Shown here: positions 1-9,250 of the stretch, piece by piece
How the letters are laid out: each line of letters begins with the position of its first letter
How positions within the stretch are numbered: the stretch's first letter is position 1
Source: Paracoccaceae bacterium
GTDB taxonomy: Bacteria; Pseudomonadota; Alphaproteobacteria; Rhodobacterales; Rhodobacteraceae
Direction: 5' to 3'
DNA: 38,446 bases
Assembly: GCA_006844665.1 (NCBI GenBank)
Contig: SPJP01000020.1
Span: forward strand, 1-38,446
Program-made: the position numbers and the translations under genes
The notes under the pieces: generated by a model
Database searches by the model: none
Told to the model about the DNA's origin: nothing
Seen by the model: the letters and a program-made list of their open reading frames with translations, nothing else

Positions 1-2
1 AT

Positions 3-398
3 GCTGGCGCCAATGACTACGTCACCAAACCGTTCAAATTCCCGGTTTTGCTGGCCCGTATCCGCGCGCAGCTGCGCCAACACGAACAATCTGAAGACGC
101 GATCTTCCAGCTTGGGCCCTACACGTTCAAGCCCGCCGTAAAGCTTTTGATCACGGAAGAAGAACGCAAAATTCGCCTTACGGAAAAAGAAACAAATATT
201 CTCAAATACTTATACCGATCGACCGATGGTGTAGTTGCCCGCGATGTGCTGCTGCACGAGGTATGGGGATATAACGCGGGTGTCACAACTCACACACTCG
301 AGACTCATATTTACCGGCTTCGCCAAAAAATTGAACCGGATCCGTCAAATGCGCGTATTCTGGTAACTGAAAGCGGCGGGTATCGGTTGGTCGCTTAA
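3..398 (+). CDS. Response regulator, C-terminal part (end of receiver domain plus OmpR/PhoB winged helix), truncated at window start
   Basis: Frame open from base 3 (GANDYVTKPFKFPVLLARIRAQLR), with typical KPF receiver end and winged-helix signature LTEKETNILKYL...TLETHIYRLRQKIE...ILVTESGGYRLVA. Confidence 0.9.
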   Translation, partial: AGANDYVTKPFKFPVLLARIRAQLRQHEQSEDAIFQLGPYTFKPAVKLLITEEERKIRLTEKETNILKYLYRSTDGVVARDVLLHEVWGYNAGVTTHTLETHIYRLRQKIEPDPSNARILVTESGGYRLVA

Positions 399-444
399 CG
401 AGTACCCTTTGTGCCCGGGATATGGCACACCTCCCTGTTGGACT

Positions 445-472
445 AGCCCGGCTTTGGCCGGGCTTCTTTTTT
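445..472 (+). terminator. Rho-independent terminator of the response regulator gene
   Basis: AGCCCGGC-TTTG-GCCGGGCT followed by TCTTTTTT. Confidence 0.9.
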
Positions 473-537
473 GGCTGGCTCCCCTTGGAACCATGCTCTA
501 AGGCCCAAACAACAGTATCAGCGTTGGTCAGTACGTC

Positions 538-1500
538 ATGAAACAGCCAGTCTTACGCGCCTACATTCTGGGGTTCCTGGTCCCGTTCAGTGCAGGACTG
601 ATCCTGGCGGCCAGTTCGGTACATGATCCCAGCTTGGGTGCCTGGGGCCATATCACCCGTGCCTTCGACAGTTTTGCTGTTCACTTTCTTGCGCTGGCGT
701 TGGTTTGCATCTTGCTGACTTTCCTTTTGCGTGCGCCTTGGGTCGGATCAGCTTTAACCATACTAACCTTGATCGTCGCCGTTCCAATGTTCCAACAACA
801 CTGGGAAATGACCCAACCTTTGGCGACCAACAAAGCCCCAAACCTACGCGTCCTTTGGTTCAACATGCTTGCGACCAACAAAACGCCGGTGCGGTCCATC
901 GTCGAAAGCGCACTGTCCGAACAAGCCGATATTGTTGTGTTTGCCGAATCTGCTCAGCTTGAAGACAACCTAGATTTGCTAAAAGACCAATACCCCTATC
1001 AGCTGGGCTGCATCGAAGTTTGCGAGGTCCTGGCCGTGTCAAAATTTCCATTGGCAGACCCTACAGTCCAACCTCTGGGTGAATTCCGAAAAGAACGACT
1101 GGTATTCTTCAAAGTCACTCCTCAAAATGCGCAGCCCGTTACCATTTCAGCCGCTCATATGAGCAAGCCTTGGTACCTGGGCATTGCCGAGAATGAAGAC
1201 TACGCCACAGACCAACACCTTCGCGCGCAATCCGGTCCACAAATTCTGATCGGTGATTTCAACGCGGCCCCGTGGTCACATCGAATAGTCCGGCGGCTTA
1301 CACGGTCGGACATAAAGGGCGTACGCGTTCCCGTCAGCACATGGCCGGTTTCTTTGGGCGCGCTCGGAATCCCAATTGATCAGGTCTTTGTCGGCGGCGG
1401 TGTGCAGGTCGTATCCGTTGACCAATGGGGCTATGATTTGGGGTCGAACCACCTTGGGCTTTTGGTCGACCTTTATGTTCCCCCGGCGCGGACGCAATAG
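538..1500 (+). CDS. Membrane-anchored endonuclease/exonuclease/phosphatase (EEP) family protein
   Basis: Hydrophobic N-terminal segments followed by EEP motifs (LRVLWFNML, IGDFNAAPWS, IDQVFV, GSNHLGLLVDL). Confidence 0.8.
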   Translation: MKQPVLRAYILGFLVPFSAGLILAASSVHDPSLGAWGHITRAFDSFAVHFLALALVCILLTFLLRAPWVGSALTILTLIVAVPMFQQHWEMTQPLATNKAPNLRVLWFNMLATNKTPVRSIVESALSEQADIVVFAESAQLEDNLDLLKDQYPYQLGCIEVCEVLAVSKFPLADPTVQPLGEFRKERLVFFKVTPQNAQPVTISAAHMSKPWYLGIAENEDYATDQHLRAQSGPQILIGDFNAAPWSHRIVRRLTRSDIKGVRVPVSTWPVSLGALGIPIDQVFVGGGVQVVSVDQWGYDLGSNHLGLLVDLYVPPARTQ

Positions 1501-1559
1501 GCTGGCAACTCAGGCAATCGCTGGGTAGTGTCTGGGCGCAGAACACTCGGAGCACCTCA

Positions 1560-2348
1560 ATGTCTTTCACACTTGCCACCTGGAACATCAATTCGGTTCG
1601 CTTGCGCGAAAACCTCGTTGCAAAGCTGATGCAGGAAGAACGCCCCGACGTGCTTTGCCTGCAAGAGTGTAAATCCCCGGTCGAAAAAATCCCGCTGCAC
1701 CAGTTCAAACAGCTGGGCTACCGTCACTTCGTGGCCAATGGGCAAAAGGGTTATAACGGCGTGGCGATCCTGTCCAAGATTCCGATGGAAGATGCCGGCC
1801 GCCAGGAATTCGCAGGGCTCGACCATGCCCGCCACGTGGCCGCTAAACTGGAAAACGGCGTTACCGTTCACAACTTTTACGTCCCTGCCGGTGGCGATGT
1901 GCCGGACCGTGAAGTGAACGAAAAGTTTGGTCAGAAACTGGATTATCTGACTGACATGCGCGATTGGTTTCACAGCCAACCCCCTGAAAAATCTATCCTT
2001 GTTGGTGATTTGAACATTGCGCCAAGAGAGGACGATGTGTGGTCCCACAAGCAATTGCTAAAGGTTGTCAGCCACACCCCGATCGAGGTTGAGCAATTCG
2101 AACAAACCCGCGACGCAGGCAAATGGGTCGACATCACGCGCCAGGATATCCCCGACGGTCTGCTCTATTCCTGGTGGTCCTACCGCGCCAAAGATTGGGA
2201 TACTGCCGACAAGGGCCGCAGGCTGGATCACATTTGGGCCACCCCTGATATTTCGAACGCCGGGCATGGGTCTCGGGTCGTGCGCCATGTACGTGGCTGG
2301 GAAAAACCTTCGGACCATGCCCCCGTTTTCGCCAGTTTCGATCTGTAG
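1560..2348 (+). CDS. xthA: Exodeoxyribonuclease III
   Basis: ATWNINSVRLR, VLCLQECK, GYNGVAILSK, VGDLNIAP, RRLDHIWA, SDHAPV: full ExoIII motif set. Confidence 0.93.
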   Translation: MSFTLATWNINSVRLRENLVAKLMQEERPDVLCLQECKSPVEKIPLHQFKQLGYRHFVANGQKGYNGVAILSKIPMEDAGRQEFAGLDHARHVAAKLENGVTVHNFYVPAGGDVPDREVNEKFGQKLDYLTDMRDWFHSQPPEKSILVGDLNIAPREDDVWSHKQLLKVVSHTPIEVEQFEQTRDAGKWVDITRQDIPDGLLYSWWSYRAKDWDTADKGRRLDHIWATPDISNAGHGSRVVRHVRGWEKPSDHAPVFASFDL

Positions 2349-2414
2349 CGCCCCTTGGCATAGCCACGATCCAAGGCCATATACCGCCCAACAGCTATTC
2401 AAAGGACCGCCCCA

Positions 2415-3326
2415 ATGATTGAATTCGGCCAAGAAACCGCCGCCCCGTCCGGCGATCTGATCAAAGACGTCGAAGAACCAACCTTCATGGCCGACGTCGT
2501 CGAAGCCAGCATGACCACCCCGGTCATCGTTGATTTCTGGGCCCCATGGTGCGGCCCCTGCAAAACCCTGGGCCCTACGCTAGAAGCAGCCGTTACCGAA
2601 GCAGGCGGTCGCGTCAAAATGGCCAAGGTCAACGCAGACACAAGCCCGAACATCACCGGCCAGCTGCGCATCCAATCCCTGCCTACGGTCTATGTGTTTT
2701 GGCAGGGCCAACCTGTTGATGGGTTCCAAGGCGCGATCAGCCCGGCCGAGGTCAAAGCCTTTGTCGAAAAATCCGCGGATCTGGGGGGCGAGGTCGACAA
2801 TGGTCTGGCCGATGCCTTGGATGCCGCAGAACAGATGCTGGAAGAAGGCGCTGCGGATGATGCCGCCCAAACCTTTGCCGCCGTACTAGAAGAAGAGTCT
2901 GAGAACGCCCAAGCCCTAAGTGGTGTTGTCCGGTCCCACATCGCAATGGACGCACTAGACCAAGCCGCAGCGAAGCTGGAACAAGCTCCCGAAACGCTTG
3001 CAGGCGACGCGATGTTGGAAGCGGCTCGTGCACAGTTGGAACTGGCCGTCCAGGCCGCCAGCGCTGGCCCTGTGGCAGATCTGACCGCGGCCGTCGAAAA
3101 GAACCCCGATGATTACCAAGCCCGCCTGGACCTGGCCTCGGCCCTGCACGCGAATGGGGATGTGGACACAGCGATTGACGCCCTGTTAGAACTGTTCCGC
3201 CTGGATCGCGAATGGAATGACGGTGCTGCGAAAGCCCAATTGTTCACCATTTTTGACGCGCTCAAGCCAGAAGATCCCAGCGCCCTGCGCGGGCGTCGCA
3301 AGCTCAGCTCGATGATATTTGCCTAA
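2415..3326 (+). CDS. Thioredoxin-TPR protein (CnoX/YbbN-like), intact CGPC active site
   Basis: VDFWAPWCGPCKTLGPTLE thioredoxin motif followed by TPR-like C-terminal half. Confidence 0.88.
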   Translation: MIEFGQETAAPSGDLIKDVEEPTFMADVVEASMTTPVIVDFWAPWCGPCKTLGPTLEAAVTEAGGRVKMAKVNADTSPNITGQLRIQSLPTVYVFWQGQPVDGFQGAISPAEVKAFVEKSADLGGEVDNGLADALDAAEQMLEEGAADDAAQTFAAVLEEESENAQALSGVVRSHIAMDALDQAAAKLEQAPETLAGDAMLEAARAQLELAVQAASAGPVADLTAAVEKNPDDYQARLDLASALHANGDVDTAIDALLELFRLDREWNDGAAKAQLFTIFDALKPEDPSALRGRRKLSSMIFA

Positions 3327-3344
3327 ACCAGTGCACGCGCTACC

Positions 3345-3998
3345 GTGTCTGACATGACATCATCCAACGCCCTTCCCGAGACGATCCCGTTGTTTCCGCT
3401 GCCCGGTGCACTTTTGCTGCCCCGGGCCCGGTTGCCCCTACATCTGTTTGAACCGCGTTACCTTGCAATGTTGGAAGATGCGCTAAGGACGGAACATCGC
3501 CTGATCGGAATGATTCAACCGCGTGACATCCCCGGAACCGGCGAAACCAAGCTGCAATCTATCGGCTGCGCGGGCCGCGTCACAGCGTTTTCCGAAACAG
3601 AAGACGGGCGCTATATGATCACCCTGACGGGCCAATCCAGGTTCCGCATCACCCGCGAAATTTCTGGCTTTAGCCCTTATCTGAAAGCTGACGTCAGCTG
3701 GGACGGATTTGAACGCGATCTGGGCCCGACCGAAAAAGACACCGAATTCAAACGGCAACCTTTCATGAACCTTTTGGGCCGTTTCTTTGACGAACACGAT
3801 CTGAAAACCGATTGGGAAACCCTTGGACAGGCCGAAGACGAGCTGCTGATAAACTCGCTTTCCATGCTGTGCCCTTTTGAACCAGAAGACAAACAAGCCC
3901 TGTTGGAAGCCCCGTCCTTGTCCACCCGCCGCGAAACGCTGCGTACGTTGATAGAGTTTGCCTTAAGGGGCGGCATCGCGGATAATCCTGTCCAATGA
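3345..3998 (+). CDS. LON peptidase substrate-binding domain protein
   Basis: [34 protein letters not shown] is the typical Lon N-terminal domain start; no ATPase or protease part. Confidence 0.88.
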   Translation: MSDMTSSNALPETIPLFPLPGALLLPRARLPLHLFEPRYLAMLEDALRTEHRLIGMIQPRDIPGTGETKLQSIGCAGRVTAFSETEDGRYMITLTGQSRFRITREISGFSPYLKADVSWDGFERDLGPTEKDTEFKRQPFMNLLGRFFDEHDLKTDWETLGQAEDELLINSLSMLCPFEPEDKQALLEAPSLSTRRETLRTLIEFALRGGIADNPVQ

Positions 3999-4189
3999 CC
4001 AATGAAAAAACACCAAGCCCGATTCATGACAGACATATGCTAGAAGCCATGGTCTGCCCGTTAACCCATGCGCCGCTGACATATGACAAAGACAAGCAAG
4101 AACTGGTCAGTCGTGCGGCAAATTTGGCCTATCCGATCAGAAATGGCATCCCGGTGATGATCGAATCGGAAGCGCGCGTGCTGGACTAG
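3995..4189 (+). CDS. Trm112 family protein
   Basis: 64 aa, [47 protein letters not shown] matches the Trm112/YcaR pattern; overlaps preceding stop by 4 nt. Confidence 0.85.
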   Translation: MTNEKTPSPIHDRHMLEAMVCPLTHAPLTYDKDKQELVSRAANLAYPIRNGIPVMIESEARVLD

Positions 4190-4256
4190 ACCTCATCGCT
4201 TGAACTTCCGCCCCGGATGGCTAGGGTGCGGCGAACATCCAGACCCGGAGCATCAT

Positions 4257-4499
4257 ATGACACAGCGCCTGCATCTCGTTTTCGGTGGCGAGCTTATCGA
4301 CCCATCAAAGAATGCCTTTAAAGACGTCGACGGAATTGACCTTGTCGGCATGTATCCCGACTATAAATCGGCATATGACGCATGGAAATCTGCCGCGCAC
4401 CGGACCGTTGATAACGCACATATGCGGTACTTCATTGCCCATATTCACCGCCTACGCGATGAAGAAACTGCGGCGTCGGCAACTGAAGAAATGGGTTAG
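4257..4499 (+). CDS. DUF4170 domain-containing protein
   Basis: Internal ATG at 4257 gives MTQRLHLVFGGELIDPSKNAFKDVDGIDLVGMYPDYKSAYDAWKSAAHRTVDNAHMRYFIAHIHRL, typical DUF4170. Confidence 0.85.
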   Translation: MTQRLHLVFGGELIDPSKNAFKDVDGIDLVGMYPDYKSAYDAWKSAAHRTVDNAHMRYFIAHIHRLRDEETAASATEEMG

Positions 4500-4510
4500 A
4501 AACCAGCGCA

Positions 4511-5803
4511 ATGGGGTTTTCACCTGCACTTTCGCTGTATCTTGCGCTGTCTGAACGTTGGACAAAGCTGGTCGAGAACACGCTTAAGAACCGCCTAAAC
4601 CACGGGAAAGAAGATCCCGAACGGATGAATGAACGGCGGGGCCAGCCCACGCGGCCGCGTCCCGATGGTCCGTTGATCTGGATTCATGCGGCGTCCGTCG
4701 GCGAATCGTTGTCGACCCTCGAGGTTTTACGTCAGATCGGCGAAACACGGCCCGAAATTACTTTTATGGTGACAACAGGCAGCCGGACCTCGGCCGCTTT
4801 GATGTCCGTGCGGCTTTCGAAAAACGCGTTTCACCAATTTGTGCCCGTCGATGTCCGCCCCTATATCCGTAGTTTTCTGGACTACTGGAAGCCAGACTTG
4901 GCGATTTGGACCGAATCCGAATTTTGGCCTGCCTTGATGCACGAAACCGGCAAAGCGGGCATTCCCATGATGCTGCTGAATGCGCGGATGTCGCAAGCCA
5001 GCCACCGCAAATGGCGCTGGAATCGCGGCATGATCAAAGCTTTGCTGTCGAATTTTCAACCAGCTCTGGCCCAGGATGCCGACAGCGAACGTCACTTACG
5101 CCAGCTGGGCATGCCCGCTGATCGCATCGAAGTCACCGGCTTTTTGAAAGAGGGTGCTTTGGTGCTGCCTCATGACGAAAACCAGCGCAAACAGATGGCA
5201 TCTCTGATCGGGACCCGCCCTGTTTGGTTTGCCGCCTCGACCCATGCTGGCGAAGACGAAATCGTCTCGGCGGCTCACAAGATTGCACAGCGGGCGACCC
5301 ACCGCCTGCTGTTGATACTGGCCCCCCGGCACCCGGATCGCGCCGATGACATCGAGAAGATGCTGCAAGATCAAGGGTGGGAGGTTGCACGTCGCAGCAA
5401 AGGCCAGGAACCGAACGGCGACACGCAGATCTATCTGGTCGACACAATGGGCGAAATGGGGCTGTGGTACCGTCTTGCCCCCACATCTTTGGTCTGTGGC
5501 TCGCTTATCGATGGGATCGGCGGCCATAACCCGTTCGAACCGGCGGCCCTTGGATCTGCCATTCTACACGGGCCCCATCCCCATAACTTCCAAGATATCT
5601 ACGACCGTCTGGCCGAAGCAGACGCCGCAATTCAGGTCGGCACGCCCGAAGAAATCGCGGCCCAAATCATTGATCTTTTGTCACCCGAAAAGGCCGCCAC
5701 CTTGGCCCATGCCGCGTGGGAGGTGTCCTCTCGCGGTGCCGCTGTCACCAGCCGGGCCGTCAAGGTGATCTTGGACACGTTCGACAACCGTAAAGAGCGT
5801 TAA
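4511..5803 (+). CDS. waaA: 3-deoxy-D-manno-octulosonic acid transferase
   Basis: IWIHAASVGESLS, TTGSRTSAALM, FVPVDVRPYIRSFLDYWKPDLAIWTESEFWP, NARMS, GGHNPFEPAALGSAILHGP. Confidence 0.93.
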   Translation: MGFSPALSLYLALSERWTKLVENTLKNRLNHGKEDPERMNERRGQPTRPRPDGPLIWIHAASVGESLSTLEVLRQIGETRPEITFMVTTGSRTSAALMSVRLSKNAFHQFVPVDVRPYIRSFLDYWKPDLAIWTESEFWPALMHETGKAGIPMMLLNARMSQASHRKWRWNRGMIKALLSNFQPALAQDADSERHLRQLGMPADRIEVTGFLKEGALVLPHDENQRKQMASLIGTRPVWFAASTHAGEDEIVSAAHKIAQRATHRLLLILAPRHPDRADDIEKMLQDQGWEVARRSKGQEPNGDTQIYLVDTMGEMGLWYRLAPTSLVCGSLIDGIGGHNPFEPAALGSAILHGPHPHNFQDIYDRLAEADAAIQVGTPEEIAAQIIDLLSPEKAATLAHAAWEVSSRGAAVTSRAVKVILDTFDNRKER

Positions 5804-6787
5804 ATGCGCGCGCCGGGATTTTGGCAAAAGTCAAATTCATTGCGAGGGTTGGCCTTGGCCCCGCTAGGGGCGCTTTATGCATTCGCCACAGCTCGGCGCA
5901 TCGCCAAGGGCACACCGGTTGATCCTGGCGTGCCTGTGATATGCGTCGGCAATCTTAGTGCAGGCGGTACTGGCAAAACCCCAACTGTCATCGCGCTGGT
6001 CGAACGGCTGATTGCCAAAGGACACCGCCCTCATGTCGTGTCCAAAGGGTATGGCGGGTCGCTGATCGGGCCAGTCCAGGTTGACCCCACGACCCACAAC
6101 GCATCTGAAACAGGGGACGAGCCGCTTTTGATCTCCGCTTTCTGCCCGGTCTGGGTATCAAAGGACCGTGTCGCAGGGGCGCAAGCCGCCGTTCAAGCAG
6201 GCGCAGATGTGATCTTTCTGGACGATGGGCACCAAGACCCAAGCCTTAAGAAAACTCTGTCAATCGTTGTGTGCGACGCAAAGCGGGGCTTTGGAAATGG
6301 CCGCCCAATCCCGGCAGGCCCATTGCGCGAACCCATTGGCACAGGGCTTGCCCGCGCCCAATTGCTGGTGACAATCGGCACCGAAACCATGCAAGGCGCG
6401 TTTGACGCTGCCCACGGCGATCAAATCCGAATCTCACGGCTTGCTGCGCATTTGGCGCCTTTGCCCACAGGCATGACCTGGAAAAATATGCGGGCCCTCG
6501 CCTTTGCAGGCATAGGCTATCCCGACAAGTTCTTTGCGTCATTGCGCGAAGAAGGGGTGGAGATTATCCGAACCCAGGCCTTGGCAGATCACCAACCACT
6601 GGATCGCCGCTTGATGCAGCGCCTATTGGCCGAGGCCAAAGCCGCATCGGCCCAATTGGTGACAACGGAAAAAGATGCTGTGCGTTTGCCAATCGACTTG
6701 CAGGGGCAAATCTTGGCATTCCCTGTTCGACTTCAATTCCAAGACGAACAGGCCCTTGATCAAGCCCTGTCCGACGCCGGTCTATAA
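5804..6787 (+). CDS. lpxK: Tetraacyldisaccharide 4'-kinase
   Basis: VPVICVGNLSAGGTGKTPTVIAL Walker A-like motif, SKGYGG, GDEPLL, DDGHQDPSL; start abuts the waaA stop. Confidence 0.94.
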   Translation: MRAPGFWQKSNSLRGLALAPLGALYAFATARRIAKGTPVDPGVPVICVGNLSAGGTGKTPTVIALVERLIAKGHRPHVVSKGYGGSLIGPVQVDPTTHNASETGDEPLLISAFCPVWVSKDRVAGAQAAVQAGADVIFLDDGHQDPSLKKTLSIVVCDAKRGFGNGRPIPAGPLREPIGTGLARAQLLVTIGTETMQGAFDAAHGDQIRISRLAAHLAPLPTGMTWKNMRALAFAGIGYPDKFFASLREEGVEIIRTQALADHQPLDRRLMQRLLAEAKAASAQLVTTEKDAVRLPIDLQGQILAFPVRLQFQDEQALDQALSDAGL

Positions 6788-6800
6788 GGGCTAGGGGTAA

Positions 6801-6824
6801 TTGGCTGGCCACGTGGCCAGCCAA
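6801..6824. terminator. Perfect 24-bp palindrome between convergent lpxK and DsbA-family gene; probable bidirectional terminator
   Basis: TTGGCTGGCCAC/GTGGCCAGCCAA, perfect inverted repeat in the intergenic gap. Confidence 0.55.
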
Positions 6825-6843
6825 ACCAGTGCTGCTAATAGGC

Positions 6844-7524
6844 TTACTCGCCCAGTTCGTTGTCCAAGATTTCCTTGAAATCAGCGTAGTTCATATTCGA
6901 GTACTTTTCGCCGTTGATCAGAAACGACGGGGTCGAATTGATGCCGTCGCGATTGGCGTTTTCTTGGTATACAGCAACCATAGCATTGGCCATGTCTTCG
7001 TCCTGCAAGCAGGCATTCAACTGTTCGTCATTTAGCCCAGTCAAACGCCCGATCTTGCGTAAACCTTCGGCGATGCTTGCAGGCTCGCCCCCAGCCAGCC
7101 ATTCGGACTGGCCTTTATACATCAGGTCAGCCATGCCGAAATAACGCTCTGGTCCACCGCAACGTGCAACCAGACCAGCCCACAGACCGTAACGATCAAA
7201 ATAGACCTCGCGGAACACAAATTTGATTTTGCCTGTGTCGATGTAATCAGCCTTCAGGTCCTTCAGAACCGTTTCGTGGAACCGACGACAATGGGGGCAC
7301 GTGAACGAGGCATACTCAACCACTGTCACAGTCGCATCCGGATTGCCCATAAACATGTCCAAGACCGCTGATGTGTCGATTTCCTGCGCCTCGGCTGTGG
7401 ATACCGGGTTGACGTCGGACACGCTGACGCTGGTTTGGTCCGTGGCATCGTCGGATCCAGTCAGGAAAAATGTCCCGATCCCAGCGGCGACAACAAAGAC
7501 CGCCGCGTAAATTGCGTATTTCAT
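6844..7524 (-). CDS. DsbA family thiol-disulfide protein
   Basis: N-terminal TM, VVEYASFTCPHCRRFHETVLKDLK (CPHC), INGTPSFLING-like motif (GINSTPSFLINGEKYS). Confidence 0.92.
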   Translation of the reverse strand: MKYAIYAAVFVVAAGIGTFFLTGSDDATDQTSVSVSDVNPVSTAEAQEIDTSAVLDMFMGNPDATVTVVEYASFTCPHCRRFHETVLKDLKADYIDTGKIKFVFREVYFDRYGLWAGLVARCGGPERYFGMADLMYKGQSEWLAGGEPASIAEGLRKIGRLTGLNDEQLNACLQDEDMANAMVAVYQENANRDGINSTPSFLINGEKYSNMNYADFKEILDNELGE

Positions 7525-8054
7525 GACTTAGCTCCTTTAAGTCTTTTTTTCCGAGACAGCACATTCTGGCCCAGCGCTTCTAGCGCCGCGCGCAGGCTGT
7601 CGTCTTTTACGGGGGCAGCCGCTTGGGCCGCCTGTTCGATTGTTTCAGGCGCGATGGGGGCCGGTTTCGGCTTGGCGTCATAGCCAACCTGCGCCTCGGC
7701 CAAGCCCACGCCCGGTGCGGTTTGGGTTATCAGAATACGGCTGATCGCGTTGTAGCCATAACAGGCATTCACCCGGGTCCGCAGGGCCTCTTTCTGCATC
7801 TCTACCAAGGGCGCATGGGCCCCTTTTGCATACACGGTCAGTGTCGCACCGATGCCAGAACGCCCATATCCCACCTTTAGCGGCTGGCACATCGGCGCCA
7901 AGTCTGGCCCGGCCACCTCGGCCCAGCGCGTCAATAGGCGCGACACCGCGAATCCCCGGCTTTCCCCGGCTTTGCGGATTCGCGTGTTTAACAAGGCTCC
8001 AGTCTTCTGAAAACCTTTGCGAAAGCGCTTTGTTGCTCCGTTCGGGGTGGCCAC
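7521..8054 (-). CDS. DUF721 (DciA-like) domain-containing protein
   Basis: Translation resembles the DUF721 pattern (LLTRWAEVAGPDLAPMCQPLKVGYGRSGIGATLTVYAKGAHAPLVEMQKEALRTRVNACYGYNAISRILITQT). Confidence 0.82.
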   Translation of the reverse strand: MATPNGATKRFRKGFQKTGALLNTRIRKAGESRGFAVSRLLTRWAEVAGPDLAPMCQPLKVGYGRSGIGATLTVYAKGAHAPLVEMQKEALRTRVNACYGYNAISRILITQTAPGVGLAEAQVGYDAKPKPAPIAPETIEQAAQAAAPVKDDSLRAALEALGQNVLSRKKRLKGAKS

Positions 8055-8137
8055 TGTTCGGTTTCCTTAAAATTCGACCTACCTTAACAAGAACCCGGAC
8101 AGATGGACCAGTGCTGGCAGAGAGAGCATCGCGAATT

Positions 8138-9202
8138 ATGAGTGACAAAGGCGTGAAAGACGAGCTGAGCACTGAATTGCTGCGCTGGTACGATGCCCAT
8201 GCCCGGGCGCTGCCATGGCGCGCCTTGCCCAATAGTGGCCAGCCGACCGATCCGTATTTCGTGTGGATGTCGGAAATCATGCTGCAGCAAACCACAGTTG
8301 CCGCCGTGAAAGAATATTTTCGCAAATTCACCGCCCTTTGGCCCACCGTCCATGATCTGGCTACCGCACAGGACGCCGATGTGATGGCCGCTTGGGCCGG
8401 GCTCGGCTACTATGCCCGCGCTCGCAATCTGCTGAAATGCGCCCGCGTTATTGTGGCTGATCACGGCGGCGTTTTTCCCAAGGACAGAGACACCTTGCAA
8501 AGCCTACCCGGCATTGGGCCCTATACCTCGGCCGCGATTGCAGCGATTGCGTTTGATGCGCCTGAAACCGTTGTGGACGGCAATGTCGAACGGGTGATGG
8601 CCCGGCTGCGCGCGATTGAAACCCCTCTGCCCCCCGCCAAGCCCGAACTTGTCGCCGCCGCCCAGGCGCTGACACCCACCAAGCGCCCCGGCGATTATGC
8701 CCAGGCGGTGATGGATCTGGGTGCCACAATCTGCACCCCGAAATCCCCGGCTTGCGGGATCTGCCCGTGGCAAAGCCCCTGCCGTGCCCGCGTAATGGGC
8801 ATCGCGCCAGAGCTTCCGCGCAAATTGCCCAAGGTGCAAAAGCCGACCCGCCTTGGCACCGCCTATATCGCCAGACGCAGCGATGGGGCGTTTCTGCTGG
8901 AAACGCGGCCTGATAAAGGGCTGTTAGGCGGGATGCTGGGTTGGCCCTGTTCTGATTGGTCGGTCGACGCACCCGATCCAGCCCCACCTTTGACCGCCAA
9001 TTGGATCGACCATGGGCTGCAGGTCCGGCACACCTTTACCCATTTTCACCTAAAGCTAACCGTGCTGGTTGCCGATATCCCGGAAAGCGCCGCGCCCGAC
9101 CGGGGGCATTTCATCGACAAACACGCCTTTCAGCCGTCAAGCCTGCCTACGGTTATGAAAAAGGCCATTGCCCTTGCGACCCCTTGGCCCTTGCGCGATT
9201 GA
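8138..9202 (+). CDS. mutY: A/G-specific adenine glycosylase
   Basis: PWR..., SEIMLQQTTVAAV, LPGIGPYTSAAIAAIAF, Fe-S cluster C-X6-C-X2-C-X5-C (CTPKSPACGICPWQSPC); internal ATG at 8138 chosen because it starts MSDKGVKDELSTELLRWYDAHARALPWR. Confidence 0.93.
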   Translation: MSDKGVKDELSTELLRWYDAHARALPWRALPNSGQPTDPYFVWMSEIMLQQTTVAAVKEYFRKFTALWPTVHDLATAQDADVMAAWAGLGYYARARNLLKCARVIVADHGGVFPKDRDTLQSLPGIGPYTSAAIAAIAFDAPETVVDGNVERVMARLRAIETPLPPAKPELVAAAQALTPTKRPGDYAQAVMDLGATICTPKSPACGICPWQSPCRARVMGIAPELPRKLPKVQKPTRLGTAYIARRSDGAFLLETRPDKGLLGGMLGWPCSDWSVDAPDPAPPLTANWIDHGLQVRHTFTHFHLKLTVLVADIPESAAPDRGHFIDKHAFQPSSLPTVMKKAIALATPWPLRD

Positions 9203-9250
9203 CGCAAACCGCTGGGGCGATAGGGTAAGACCAAAGCCAGCAGGCAGGAC

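Noticed and set aside
538-1500. SNH instead of SDH in the final EEP catalytic motif (GSNHLGL), considered as a dead nuclease
   Set aside because: Membrane EEP subfamilies may use this variant; without alignment I cannot call it inactive
1557-2054. 165-aa minus-strand ORF antisense to xthA
   Set aside because: Shadow ORF over xthA
7826-8137. N-terminal extension of the mutY ORF given by the track
   Set aside because: Overlaps the DUF721 gene antisense; MutY homology begins just after ATG 8138
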